From: Flavobacterium sp.
GTDB taxonomy: Bacteria; Bacteroidota; Bacteroidia; Flavobacteriales; Flavobacteriaceae
Length of the DNA stretch: 35,620 bases
Direction of reading: 5' to 3'
NCBI RefSeq assembly: GCF_013823965.1
Contig: NZ_PNNA01000021.1
Location: 1 to 35,620 of the forward strand
Made by a program: the position numbers and the translations under genes. The notes below the pieces were generated by a model that worked only from the letters and a program-made list of their open reading frames with translations, ran no database searches and was not told the DNA's origin. This document shows, piece by piece, positions 16,824 to 26,840 of this stretch. Within the stretch, counting starts at the first letter, position 1, and the number at the start of each line of letters is the position of its first letter.

Positions 16824-17174
16824 ATGGCTATTATTATAACAGACGAATGTATCAATTGCGATGCATGTATTTCAGAATGTCCAAACAATGCAATTTACGA
16901 ACCAGACACGAAATGGTCTTATTCTGATGGGACATCTTTAAAAGGAATTGTGAAAACACTTAAAGGAGCAGAAGTTGATGCAAGCGAGGAAAATGATCCT
17001 ATTTCGGATGAATTTTTCTATATCGTTTCCGATAAATGTACAGAATGTAAAGGTTTCCACGATGAGCCACAATGTGCTTCCGTTTGTCCAGTAGATTGTT
17101 GTATTCTTGACGAGAATCATAAAGAAACAGAAGCTGAGTTGTTAGCTAAAAAAGCTTGGATGTACAACGAGTAG
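16824..17174 (+). CDS. 2[4Fe-4S] ferredoxin with long inter-cluster insert
   Basis: A 116-residue soluble electron carrier. Cluster I ligands are Cys9, 12, 15 and 19 (CINCDACISECP). Cluster II ligands are Cys72, 75, 84 and 88, in the C-X2-C-X8-C-X3-C pattern typical of Allochromatium-type (Alvin) ferredoxins, followed by PVDCC and an acidic C-terminal tail. About 52 residues separate the two motifs, against roughly 18 in ordinary Alvin ferredoxins. The extra stretch (about residues 28-66) is acidic and has no cysteine. The gene is divergent from korA and upstream of nifJ, so it is the obvious carrier between these oxidoreductases and complex I. This is inferred from position and family. It has its own terminator. 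Confidence 0.93.
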   Translation: MAIIITDECINCDACISECPNNAIYEPDTKWSYSDGTSLKGIVKTLKGAEVDASEENDPISDEFFYIVSDKCTECKGFHDEPQCASVCPVDCCILDENHKETEAELLAKKAWMYNE

Positions 17175-17184
17175 GTAAATGAAT

Positions 17185-17231
17185 AAAAAAAGCTAAATTC
17201 CCGTTTTTTAAATGGTTTTTAGCTTTTTTTT
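17185..17231 (+). terminator. Terminator after the ferredoxin gene
   Basis: AAAAAAAGCTAAA (17185-17197) pairs with TTTTTAGCTTTTTTT (from 17216) around an 18-base loop and ends in a T-run. The stem is A/T-rich with a single GC pair set, so efficiency may be partial. It separates the ferredoxin gene from nifJ. Confidence 0.6.
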
Positions 17232-17290
17232 AATCTTAAAATTAATGCTGTCGGTAATTTGCGGATGGAATAAATAGTGCAGATTCGAGA

Positions 17291-17305
17291 TAGTTACAAT
17301 AACTA
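17291..17305 (+). repeat. Inverted repeat next to the nifJ start codon
   Basis: TAGTTA-CAA-TAACTA is a perfect 6-base palindrome ending 5 bases before the nifJ ATG. It covers the place of the ribosome binding site, so it could affect translation or be an operator. The stem is AT-rich and weak as RNA. Confidence 0.35.
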
Positions 17306-17310
17306 ATATA

Positions 17311-20300
17311 ATGAATACAAAAAAATTTAAAAAACTAATTTGTGATGGTAACGAAGCTGTTGCCATTATTGCCCACAAAACGAACGAAGTCTGCGCTATT
17401 TACCCAATAACGCCCTCTTCGCCAATGGGTGAACACGCAGAACTCTACAGTTCTAAAGGACAAAAAAATATTTGGAATAATGTTCCAAGAATTGTCGAAT
17501 TGCAAAGTGAAGGTGGTGCTGCAGGAACAGTTCACGGATCCTTGCAAGCAGGAGCATTGACTTCAACATTTACAGCCTCGCAAGGGTTATTGTTGATGAT
17601 ACCTAATATGTATAAAATTGCCGGTGAATTATTGCCTTGCGTGATACACGTTGCCGCTAGAACTGTTGCCACGCATGCTTTGTCCATTTTTGGCGATCAC
17701 TCGGATGTGATGGCTTGTAGACAAACCGGATTTTCCATGTTGTTCGGAGGTTCTGTTCAGGAAGCACACGATTTTGCTTTAATTTCTCAAGTAGCCACGT
17801 TAAAAACGAGAGTTCCATTTTTGAATATTTTTGACGGTTTCAGAACTTCACACGAAATTTCGAAAATTGACGGTATTCCAGACGAAATCATTAGAGCCAT
17901 GATGCCTGAGGATAAAGTAATGGAACACAGAAAAAGGTCTTTGGATCCAGATAATCCAGTTTTAAGAGGAACCACACAAAATCCTGATGTATTTTTCCAA
18001 GCAAGAGAAGCTTGTAATGTATTTTACGACAGAGTTCCTGGAGTAGTTCAGGAAACAATGGACGAATTCTACGAACACACCGGACGTAGGTATAATTTGT
18101 TTGATTATATAGGTCATCCAGAAGCGGAAAGAGTCATCATTGTCATGGGATCAGCTGAAGGTCCGGTAAAAGAAGCTCTTGACGTTATGTTGGCCGATGG
18201 TGAAAAAGTGGGAGTAATATTGGTTCGTTTGTTCAATCCGTTCTCCATTGCTGCTTTTGTTGATAAATTACCAAAAACTGTCCAAAAAATAGCCGTTTTA
18301 GATAGAACCAAAGAGCCAGGAAGCGTTGGCGATCCTCTTTATTTAGAAGTTGTGGCTGCATTGGTAGAAAGCGGAATCGAATTGCCAGTAATTGTTGCCG
18401 GTCGTTATGGTTTGTCTTCCAAAGAGTTTACTCCAGCGATGGTCAAAGGAATTTATGACGAGTTGTTGAACAAAAAACCGAAAAATCACTTTACCATTGG
18501 AATCAATGATGACGTGACTTTCAAAAGTTTGTATTATGACAACTCATTTGATACCAAAGCAACAACCATTAATTGCATGTTCTACGGGTTGGGATCTGAT
18601 GGTACTGTTGGAGCAAATAAAAACTCCATCAAAATCATTGGTCAAACTACCGATAATTATGTTCAAGGTTATTTTGTTTATGACTCTAAAAAAGCCGGAG
18701 CACAGACTATTTCTCACTTGCGTTTTGGTCCAGATCCAATTAATTCCAATTATTTAGTTGACAAAGCCGATTTTATCGCCAGTCATAAATTTAATTTTAT
18801 CGAGAAATTCAACATGACAGCCGACTTGAAACACGGTGGTACTTTCTTGTTGAATTCACCATATTCCAAAGACGAAATTTGGGACAAATTACCAGTCCAA
18901 ATCCAACAAGGAATTATCGAAAAAGAAGCCAAGTTCTATGTGATTGATGCCACCAAAGTTGCTTTTGAAGCTAGTTTGGGAAAAAGAGCCAATACCATTT
19001 TGCAAACCTGTTTCTTCGCGATTTCTGGAATTTTGCCTAAAGACGAAGCCATTCAAAAAATTAAAGATGCCATCGTTAAATCGTACTCTCACAAAGGAGA
19101 AAAAGTGGTGAAAATGAACTTCAACGCGGTGGACAAAGCTTTGGAAAACCTATTTCAAGTGGATTATCCAAAAGTGGCTTCCAGCGAAAAACAATTGGCA
19201 TCGGCAATGAAAAATGCGCCTGATGGGTTTGTTACTGAAGTGTTGGAAAAAATATTGGGTGGTTTTGGAGATGAACTTCCAGTGAGCGCCTTCTCGGTTG
19301 ACGGAACTTTCCCTACGGGAACTTCCCAATTCGAAAAAAGCGGAATTGCTGATTTCATTCCAGTTTGGGACGACGAAAATTTATGTACACAATGTAATAA
19401 ATGTGTCGCCATTTGTCCTCACGCTGCCATTCGTTCTAAAGTAGTTTCGAATGAAGAATTAGCCCAACTCCCAGGCACTTTAAAAAATGTTCCAGCCATA
19501 GGAAGACCTTTCTCCAAAGAAAATGAATCTTATATCTTGCAAGTTTCGCCGGAAGATTGTACCGGTTGCGACCTTTGCGTAGAGGTTTGTCCTGCGGTAA
19601 GCAAAGAGAAAGAAAACTTCAAGGCCATCAACATGCACAAGAAAATTGAGGTAGATGTTGAAGAGAACGTGAATTGGGATCATTTTGTAAAATTGCCTTA
19701 TTATGACAGAACCGCTTTACAAATATCCAACGTGAAAGGAGCACAGTTCTTGGAACCATTGTTTGAATTCTCGGGAGCTTGTTCCGGTTGTGGTGAAACA
19801 CCATATATCAAGTTGATTACACAATTGTATGGCGACAGTATGATGATTGCCAATGCAACAGGATGTTCGTCAATTTACGGAGGAAACTTGCCAACTACTC
19901 CATACAAGAAAAATGAATTTGGTAGAGGTCCAGCTTGGGCAAACTCACTTTTCGAAGACAATGCCGAGTTTGGTTTGGGAATGAAACTTGGTTTGACCAA
20001 AAAACAAGAAATAGCCGTTGACCTATTAAAATCATTGGAACCAATCATCGGAAGTGAACTTGTAGAAGCCATAATCAACAATACGGAAGAAACGGAAATT
20101 CTTAAAAAAGAGAAATTTGCCCAAATTGAAGCGCTTCAAGAAATATTGAATGCACATCCAAACAATGAAGATGCCAAAAAATTGAGCCAATTGACAGAAT
20201 ACCTACGCAAGAAAGCGGTTTGGATATTTGGTGGTGACGGTTGGGCTTATGACATCGGATACGGTGGAGTTGACCACGTTTTATCTACCGGAGAAGACAT

Positions 20301-20847
20301 CAACATTTTGGTGATGGACACTGAGGTTTATTCGAATACTGGTGGACAAGCTTCCAAATCTACTCCTCTGGGAGCCAGTGCCAAGTTTACCATTGGTGGC
20401 AAGAAAACCAGCAAAAAAAGTATGGCACTTCAAGCGATTTCTTATGGTAATGTTTATGTAGCCCAAATTGCGATGGGAGCCAAAGATTTGCAATCTTTGA
20501 AAGCCATTCAAGAAGCGGCTGCTTATCCTGGTCCATCCTTGATTATTGCTTATTCTCATTGTGGAGAACACGGATACGAATTGAAAAATGCCATTTCTCA
20601 ACAAGAAAAAGCCATCGATTCCGGTTATTGGCCACTCTTTAGATTCGATCCTTCACAACCAAAAGGAAAAAAATTCAAACTAGATTCTAAAGAACCAAGC
20701 ATTCCTTTGAGCGACTTTATGTACAACGAAGCCCGTTTTACCAGAGTTCTTAAAGATAATGCCGAATTAGGAGCCGCTTTATTGGATCAAGCCCAAGAAG
20801 AAGTGCACACTAAATGGGAAAGATTGGAATTGTATAGAGATTTGTAG
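17311..20847 (+). CDS. nifJ: Pyruvate:ferredoxin (flavodoxin) oxidoreductase, single chain
   Basis: A 1178-residue homodimer-type PFOR that converts pyruvate and CoA to acetyl-CoA, CO2 and reduced ferredoxin. The domain order is normal: N-terminal TPP-contacting region (AIYPITPSSPMGEHAE), CoA and gamma regions, and a two-cluster ferredoxin domain (CTQCNKCVAICP and CTGCDLCVEVCP). A C-terminal TPP domain follows, with CSGCGETPY, ATGCSSIYGG, FGGDGWAYDIGYGG and TEVYSNTGGQASKSTP. The proximal-cluster cysteines are therefore present. A near-consensus TAATTTGC at 17255-17262 may be its promoter. PFOR is usually linked to anaerobic or microaerobic metabolism. Its place next to ferredoxin, Kor and a complex I without an NADH module suggests a shared ferredoxin pool. 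Confidence 0.97.
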   Translation: MNTKKFKKLICDGNEAVAIIAHKTNEVCAIYPITPSSPMGEHAELYSSKGQKNIWNNVPRIVELQSEGGAAGTVHGSLQAGALTSTFTASQGLLLMIPNMYKIAGELLPCVIHVAARTVATHALSIFGDHSDVMACRQTGFSMLFGGSVQEAHDFALISQVATLKTRVPFLNIFDGFRTSHEISKIDGIPDEIIRAMMPEDKVMEHRKRSLDPDNPVLRGTTQNPDVFFQAREACNVFYDRVPGVVQETMDEFYEHTGRRYNLFDYIGHPEAERVIIVMGSAEGPVKEALDVMLADGEKVGVILVRLFNPFSIAAFVDKLPKTVQKIAVLDRTKEPGSVGDPLYLEVVAALVESGIELPVIVAGRYGLSSKEFTPAMVKGIYDELLNKKPKNHFTIGINDDVTFKSLYYDNSFDTKATTINCMFYGLGSDGTVGANKNSIKIIGQTTDNYVQGYFVYDSKKAGAQTISHLRFGPDPINSNYLVDKADFIASHKFNFIEKFNMTADLKHGGTFLLNSPYSKDEIWDKLPVQIQQGIIEKEAKFYVIDATKVAFEASLGKRANTILQTCFFAISGILPKDEAIQKIKDAIVKSYSHKGEKVVKMNFNAVDKALENLFQVDYPKVASSEKQLASAMKNAPDGFVTEVLEKILGGFGDELPVSAFSVDGTFPTGTSQFEKSGIADFIPVWDDENLCTQCNKCVAICPHAAIRSKVVSNEELAQLPGTLKNVPAIGRPFSKENESYILQVSPEDCTGCDLCVEVCPAVSKEKENFKAINMHKKIEVDVEENVNWDHFVKLPYYDRTALQISNVKGAQFLEPLFEFSGACSGCGETPYIKLITQLYGDSMMIANATGCSSIYGGNLPTTPYKKNEFGRGPAWANSLFEDNAEFGLGMKLGLTKKQEIAVDLLKSLEPIIGSELVEAIINNTEETEILKKEKFAQIEALQEILNAHPNNEDAKKLSQLTEYLRKKAVWIFGGDGWAYDIGYGGVDHVLSTGEDINILVMDTEVYSNTGGQASKSTPLGASAKFTIGGKKTSKKSMALQAISYGNVYVAQIAMGAKDLQSLKAIQEAAAYPGPSLIIAYSHCGEHGYELKNAISQQEKAIDSGYWPLFRFDPSQPKGKKFKLDSKEPSIPLSDFMYNEARFTRVLKDNAELGAALLDQAQEEVHTKWERLELYRDL

Positions 20848-20905
20848 TTATTTGCAATGATTTATGAACTGCATTAAAAAGCAGGTGAATTAATAAATGG
20901 AAAGG

Positions 20906-20942
20906 CCTACTCGGGATTAAAAATCTTGGGTAGGTTTTTTTT
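20906..20942 (+). terminator. Terminator of nifJ
   Basis: CCTACTCGGGAT (20906-20917) pairs with ATCTTGGGTAGG (20923-20934), 12 bp including three wobbles, around a 5-base loop, followed by eight T. It ends the nifJ transcript before the pyrG promoter. Confidence 0.85.
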
Positions 20943-21039
20943 AATTTATATTTTGTAACCAAAAAAAGATTCCTATTTCTAACTTGCCAAGAAAATCAAA
21001 ATTATCTCAATTCCAAATTAGTTTTTTGTCAATTTATAA

Positions 21040-22731
<1,692 letters not shown>

Positions 22732-22763
22732 CCTTTAAAGGAATAAATAACTTATATATTATA

Positions 22764-24665
22764 ATGGAAGAAAAAAAATTAGACCTCAATTCGATTATTG
22801 GTTTCGTATTAATTTTTGGAATCTTGATTTGGATCATGTATCAAAACCAGCCTTCGAAGGAAAGTATTGCGGCCGAAAAAGCCAAGAAAGAACAGCTTGC
22901 CAAAACCGAAAATGCAAATAAAGTTGTAGCAGCACAAGCAGTGGCAGCTCCTGCGGTTGTAGTTGCCGGCGATTCAACCCAAATGGTGCAATTGCAAAAA
23001 AAGTTAGGCGGTTTTGCTTATTCTGCGACACTTCCATCTGCAAAAAATGATTTTACGACTATCGAAAATGAAGTGGTAAAACTGAAAATTGCCAACAAAG
23101 GAGGTTATATTGTTGAAGCTGTCTTGAAAAATTTCGAAAAATTCAAGAAAGGTTCAGGAAAATTAGTCGAATTGATTAAAGATAATAATGCCAGTTTGAG
23201 TTTGCAATTGCATACGAATGACAATCGTACTTTGAATACAAAAGACTTATTTTTCGAACCTACTTTAGCAAAAGTTGGTGCAGACCAAATCCTCTCGATG
23301 AAATTGAAGGCTGGAGCCAACGAATTTTTGGAATACAAATACATTCTGAAACCAAACGACTACATGATTGGTTTTGATCTTCGTTCCCAAGGATTGAACA
23401 AAGTTTTAAATACATCTAAACCATTAGATTTAGAATGGAATTTAAAAACATATAGAAACGAAAAAAGTATTTCTTATGAAAATCGTTATACAGAAGTTTA
23501 TTTTGAACATGAAGAAGGCAAAATTAACTATGTAGGCCAAGGGCAAAACAAGGAAGAAGATTCCAACAAAACGACTTATGTTGCTTATAAACAACATTTT
23601 TTCTCGACGATTCTTTTGACAAACAAACCTTTCGGAACCGCTAAATTACAATCCAATAATTTGGTTCACGACGAGGCAATCGACACTACTTTTACCAAGC
23701 AATTTAAAACAAATGTTCCTTTAGCGTTTGAAAATGGCGAGTTGGATTATAAAATGAGTTGGTATTTTGGACCAACAGATTATAAAACATTAAAATCCTA
23801 CGACAAGAACTTGGAGAAAGTAATTTCGCTGGGTTGGGGAATTTTCGGATGGATCAATAAATTTATTTTCATTCCCTTGTTCGGATTCTTGAGTTCCTAC
23901 ATTTCTTATGGAATAGCGATAATCATTTTTACCATTTTGATAAAAGTGGCAATGTCGCCTATCACCTTTAAATCATTCTTGTCTCAGGCAAAAATGAAAG
24001 TCTTGCGACCAGAAATTACTGAATTGGGCGAAAAATTCAAAAAAGACCCAATGAAGAAACAACAGGAAACGATGAAGTTGTACAACAAAGCTGGGGTAAA
24101 TCCAATGGCAGGTTGTATTCCGGCATTGATTCAGATTCCTTTTATGTATGCTTCGTTCCAGTTTTTCCCGTCGGCTTTCGAGTTGAGACAAAAAAGCTTC
24201 CTTTGGGCAGACGATTTATCTTCTTTTGATGATGTTATAAAATTGCCGTTCCATGTTCCTTTATACGGGGATCACATCAGTTTGTTCCCAGTTTTGGCCT
24301 CCATTGCAATTTTCTTCTACATGAAAATGACTTCTGGCGACCAGCAAATGGCGACTCCCCAACAAGACGGTATGCCGGATATGGCCAAGATGATGAAAAT
24401 CATGATTTATGTATCGCCAATCATGATGTTGTTTTTCTTCAATAGTTATGGTGCTGGATTGAGTTTGTATAACTTTATTTCCAATTTGATTACTATCGGT
24501 ATCATGATTGTCATCAAAAGATATTTTATCGACAGCGACAAGATTCACGCCCAAATTCAAGAAAATAAATTGAAAGAGCCCAAAAAGCAAGGCAAGTTTC
24601 AGCGTAAACTTCAAGAAGTTATGGAACAGGCTGAAGCTGAAAAAGCAAAAAAAGCCAAGAAATAG
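22764..24665 (+). CDS. yidC: Membrane protein insertase YidC
   Basis: A 633-residue inner-membrane insertase of the Gram-negative type. The first membrane segment is near residues 7-24 (IIGFVLIFGILIWIMYQ). A large periplasmic domain (about 60-350) follows. The conserved five-helix core (about 355-600) contains SYGIAIIIFTILIKVAMSPI and GCIPALIQIPFMYASFQFF. The C-terminal tail is Lys-rich, as expected for ribosome contact. It works with or without SecYEG to insert membrane proteins, which would include the many membrane subunits of complex I. That link is general knowledge, not specific evidence. It ends at a strong terminator. Confidence 0.97.
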   Translation: MEEKKLDLNSIIGFVLIFGILIWIMYQNQPSKESIAAEKAKKEQLAKTENANKVVAAQAVAAPAVVVAGDSTQMVQLQKKLGGFAYSATLPSAKNDFTTIENEVVKLKIANKGGYIVEAVLKNFEKFKKGSGKLVELIKDNNASLSLQLHTNDNRTLNTKDLFFEPTLAKVGADQILSMKLKAGANEFLEYKYILKPNDYMIGFDLRSQGLNKVLNTSKPLDLEWNLKTYRNEKSISYENRYTEVYFEHEEGKINYVGQGQNKEEDSNKTTYVAYKQHFFSTILLTNKPFGTAKLQSNNLVHDEAIDTTFTKQFKTNVPLAFENGELDYKMSWYFGPTDYKTLKSYDKNLEKVISLGWGIFGWINKFIFIPLFGFLSSYISYGIAIIIFTILIKVAMSPITFKSFLSQAKMKVLRPEITELGEKFKKDPMKKQQETMKLYNKAGVNPMAGCIPALIQIPFMYASFQFFPSAFELRQKSFLWADDLSSFDDVIKLPFHVPLYGDHISLFPVLASIAIFFYMKMTSGDQQMATPQQDGMPDMAKMMKIMIYVSPIMMLFFFNSYGAGLSLYNFISNLITIGIMIVIKRYFIDSDKIHAQIQENKLKEPKKQGKFQRKLQEVMEQAEAEKAKKAKK

Positions 24666-24668
24666 TTT

Positions 24669-24701
24669 AAAAAAAATCCCGATATTTCGGGATTTTTTTT
24701 T
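24669..24701. terminator. Terminator of pyrG-yidC
   Basis: AAAAAAATCCCGA and TCGGGATTTTTTTT form a tight stem with a short loop (TAT) and a T-run on the plus strand. The A-run on the left would also make it work on the minus strand. Confidence 0.9.
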
Positions 24702-24839
24702 AAGAATAATTTATGGAATTAATATTCGTTAACAATAAAAAAAATATGAAATTGCCACTCGATACAACTTTGTTGCAAACAAACAGCAACATGAAAAGGC
24801 AATACTATATGTGACCACTTAAAAATAAAAATTACACTT

Positions 24840-25553
24840 ATGAAAACGTTTTGTAAAAAGGGAATATTTGTTTTAATTTTTTTGAATGTGTTTTGTAGTC
24901 ATGCGCAGAACGATTATAATAAATTAGACGAAAAAGGGAAAAAACACGGGCCTTGGAAAGGTATTTATGAAGACACCAAAAACCCAAAATATGAAGGCAC
25001 TTTCGAACACGGAAAAGAAGTGGGAACCTTTACTTTTTTTGACAATACCAAAATAAAAATTGTTGTTGCCACAAGAGAATTTAATGCAAAAGACAATTCG
25101 GCATACACGATTTTTTTCGATAAAAACAAGAATAAAGTAAGTGAAGGAAAGGTCGTTGGTAAATTATATGAAGGTCAATGGACATACTATCATAAAGCAT
25201 CTAAAGCCATAATGGCTACCGAAAATTACAGTAAAGGCAAACTCGAAGGTTTACGTTCCGTTTTTTATCCCAACGGTAAAATTGCCGAAGAAATGATTTA
25301 TAAAAACAACTTCAAAAACGGCCTTTATAAACGATACACCGAAACAGGAATCATCATCGAAGAAACCAATTACAAGAATGATCAATACGATGGATTGGCC
25401 ATTTTCAGGGATGCCGATGATGGAACAATTGTTTCCAAAGGGAAATTTGTCAACGGAAAAAAAGCGGGAGTTTGGCAATTTTTCGAAAAAGGAAAATTAG
25501 TCAAAGAAATGAACATGAGTTATCCGCAAACCAGTTCAAAATCCAAAAAATAA
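24840..25553 (+). CDS. Secreted MORN-like (YwqK-type) repeat protein
   Basis: A 237-residue protein with a signal peptide (about 1-22, ending CSHAQ). The rest is made of short repeats of the form G-x-x-x-G-x-W/F/Y-x-x-Y/F: DEKGKKHGPWKGIYED, FEHGKEVGTFTFFD, EGQWTYYH, YPNGKIAEEMIYKNNFKNG and FVNGKKAGVWQFFEKG. Such repeats define the MORN/YwqK-like family common in Bacteroidetes. Database entries often call them toxin-antitoxin YwqK antitoxins, but there is no toxin gene beside it and I do not support that role. The function is unknown; it probably sits in the periplasm or outer membrane. There is no terminator before mnmA, and mnmA has its own -7-like box. Confidence 0.8.
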   Translation: MKTFCKKGIFVLIFLNVFCSHAQNDYNKLDEKGKKHGPWKGIYEDTKNPKYEGTFEHGKEVGTFTFFDNTKIKIVVATREFNAKDNSAYTIFFDKNKNKVSEGKVVGKLYEGQWTYYHKASKAIMATENYSKGKLEGLRSVFYPNGKIAEEMIYKNNFKNGLYKRYTETGIIIEETNYKNDQYDGLAIFRDADDGTIVSKGKFVNGKKAGVWQFFEKGKLVKEMNMSYPQTSSKSKK

Positions 25554-25592
25554 TTAACGTTTTCCATACACAAATCCTGTTGTAAATCTTTG

Positions 25593-25600
25593 TAACTTTG
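25593..25600 (+). promoter_or_regulatory. Candidate -7 element for mnmA
   Basis: TAACTTTG followed by C is a full match to TAnnTTTGC, 30 bases before the mnmA ATG. The -33 region shows no TTG at the usual distance. Confidence 0.5.
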
Positions 25601-25629
25601 CCATCTTGTAAAATTATAATTATTTCAAA

Positions 25630-26817
25630 ATGAAACGTGTAGTTGTTGGGCTTTCCGGTGGTGTAGATTCGAGTGTTGCAGCATATCTATTGCAGCAGCA
25701 AGGTTATGAAGTCATAGGTCTTTTCATGAAAAATTGGCACGATGATTCCGTTACCATTTCTAACGAATGTCCGTGGCTCGAAGACAGTAACGATGCGTTA
25801 TTGGTTGCCGAAAAATTGGGAATTCCTTTCCAAACCGTGGATTTAAGCGAAGAGTACAAAGAAAAAATCGTTGATTACATGTTCAACGAATATGAAAAAG
25901 GACGAACTCCAAATCCCGACGTACTTTGCAACCGCGAAATCAAATTCGATGTTTTCATGAAAATCGCTTTAAGCCTTGGTGCCGATTATGTGGCAACAGG
26001 ACATTATTGCCGAAAAGGAGAAACCGAAGTCAACGGCGAAAAAGTATACCAACTTTTGGCCGGAGCAGATTCCAATAAAGACCAATCTTATTTTCTCTGT
26101 CAATTATCACAAGAACAATTGGCAAAATCCTTGTTTCCGATAGGGGAATTGACAAAACCTGAAGTGCGCGAAATCGCCCTGGAATTGGATTTGGTTACTG
26201 CCGAGAAGAAAGATTCACAAGGATTGTGTTTCATTGGAAAAGTACGATTACCCGAATTTTTGCAACAAAAATTGCAACCCAAAGACGGCTTGATTTACCA
26301 AATTGACAAAGAAAATCCCGTTTATACCATAGAAAAAAAAGATAATCTTTCTGTTGAAGAAGCCTTGGCTTTCGATGCCAAAAAAATCGACTACACACCA
26401 GAAATGGGAAAAGTAGTCGGCAAACATCAAGGTGCACATTATTTCACCATTGGACAACGAAAAGGGCTCAATGTTGGCGGAACTGCAGAAGGGCTATTCG
26501 TCATTGCCACCAATGTGGAAACAAACATTATTTATACCGGTATGGGCAGTCATCATCCGGGATTGTTCCGAAAAGCATTGTTTGTCGAAAAATCCGAAGT
26601 ACATTGGATTCGTCCCGATTTGGCTTTGGCCAATGGCGAAACGATGAAAGTGATGGCTCGAATTCGCTACCGTCAACCGTTGCAAAAAGCCGTTTTGCAT
26701 CAATTTGAAAACGGAATGTACGTTGCTTTCGATGAACCACAATCCGCCATAACCGAAGGGCAATTCGTGGCTTGGTATTTGGAAGACGAATTAGTGGGTT
26801 CCGGAGTTATTTCTTAG
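25630..26817 (+). CDS. mnmA: tRNA-specific 2-thiouridylase MnmA
   Basis: A 395-residue enzyme that makes the 2-thio group of wobble uridine 34 in tRNAs for Lys, Glu and Gln. The PP-loop ATP-binding motif is [15 protein letters not shown]. The two catalytic cysteines are Cys100 ([12 protein letters not shown]) and Cys200 ([10 protein letters not shown]), matching the family spacing (C102/C199 in E. coli). The C-terminal beta-barrel holds [11 protein letters not shown]. It is 24 bases ahead of the protease gene and probably co-transcribed with it. Confidence 0.97.
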   Translation: MKRVVVGLSGGVDSSVAAYLLQQQGYEVIGLFMKNWHDDSVTISNECPWLEDSNDALLVAEKLGIPFQTVDLSEEYKEKIVDYMFNEYEKGRTPNPDVLCNREIKFDVFMKIALSLGADYVATGHYCRKGETEVNGEKVYQLLAGADSNKDQSYFLCQLSQEQLAKSLFPIGELTKPEVREIALELDLVTAEKKDSQGLCFIGKVRLPEFLQQKLQPKDGLIYQIDKENPVYTIEKKDNLSVEEALAFDAKKIDYTPEMGKVVGKHQGAHYFTIGQRKGLNVGGTAEGLFVIATNVETNIIYTGMGSHHPGLFRKALFVEKSEVHWIRPDLALANGETMKVMARIRYRQPLQKAVLHQFENGMYVAFDEPQSAITEGQFVAWYLEDELVGSGVIS

Positions 26818-26840
26818 ATTAGTCTTTAATTTAAAAATAT

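Noticed and set aside
22732..22741. Palindrome CCTTTAAAGG right after the pyrG stop
   Set aside because: Ten bases with no loop; likely chance and no role suggested by its position.
24840..25553. Reading the MORN/YwqK-type protein as an antitoxin
   Set aside because: It has a signal peptide and no neighbouring toxin gene; the name is a database habit, not evidence.
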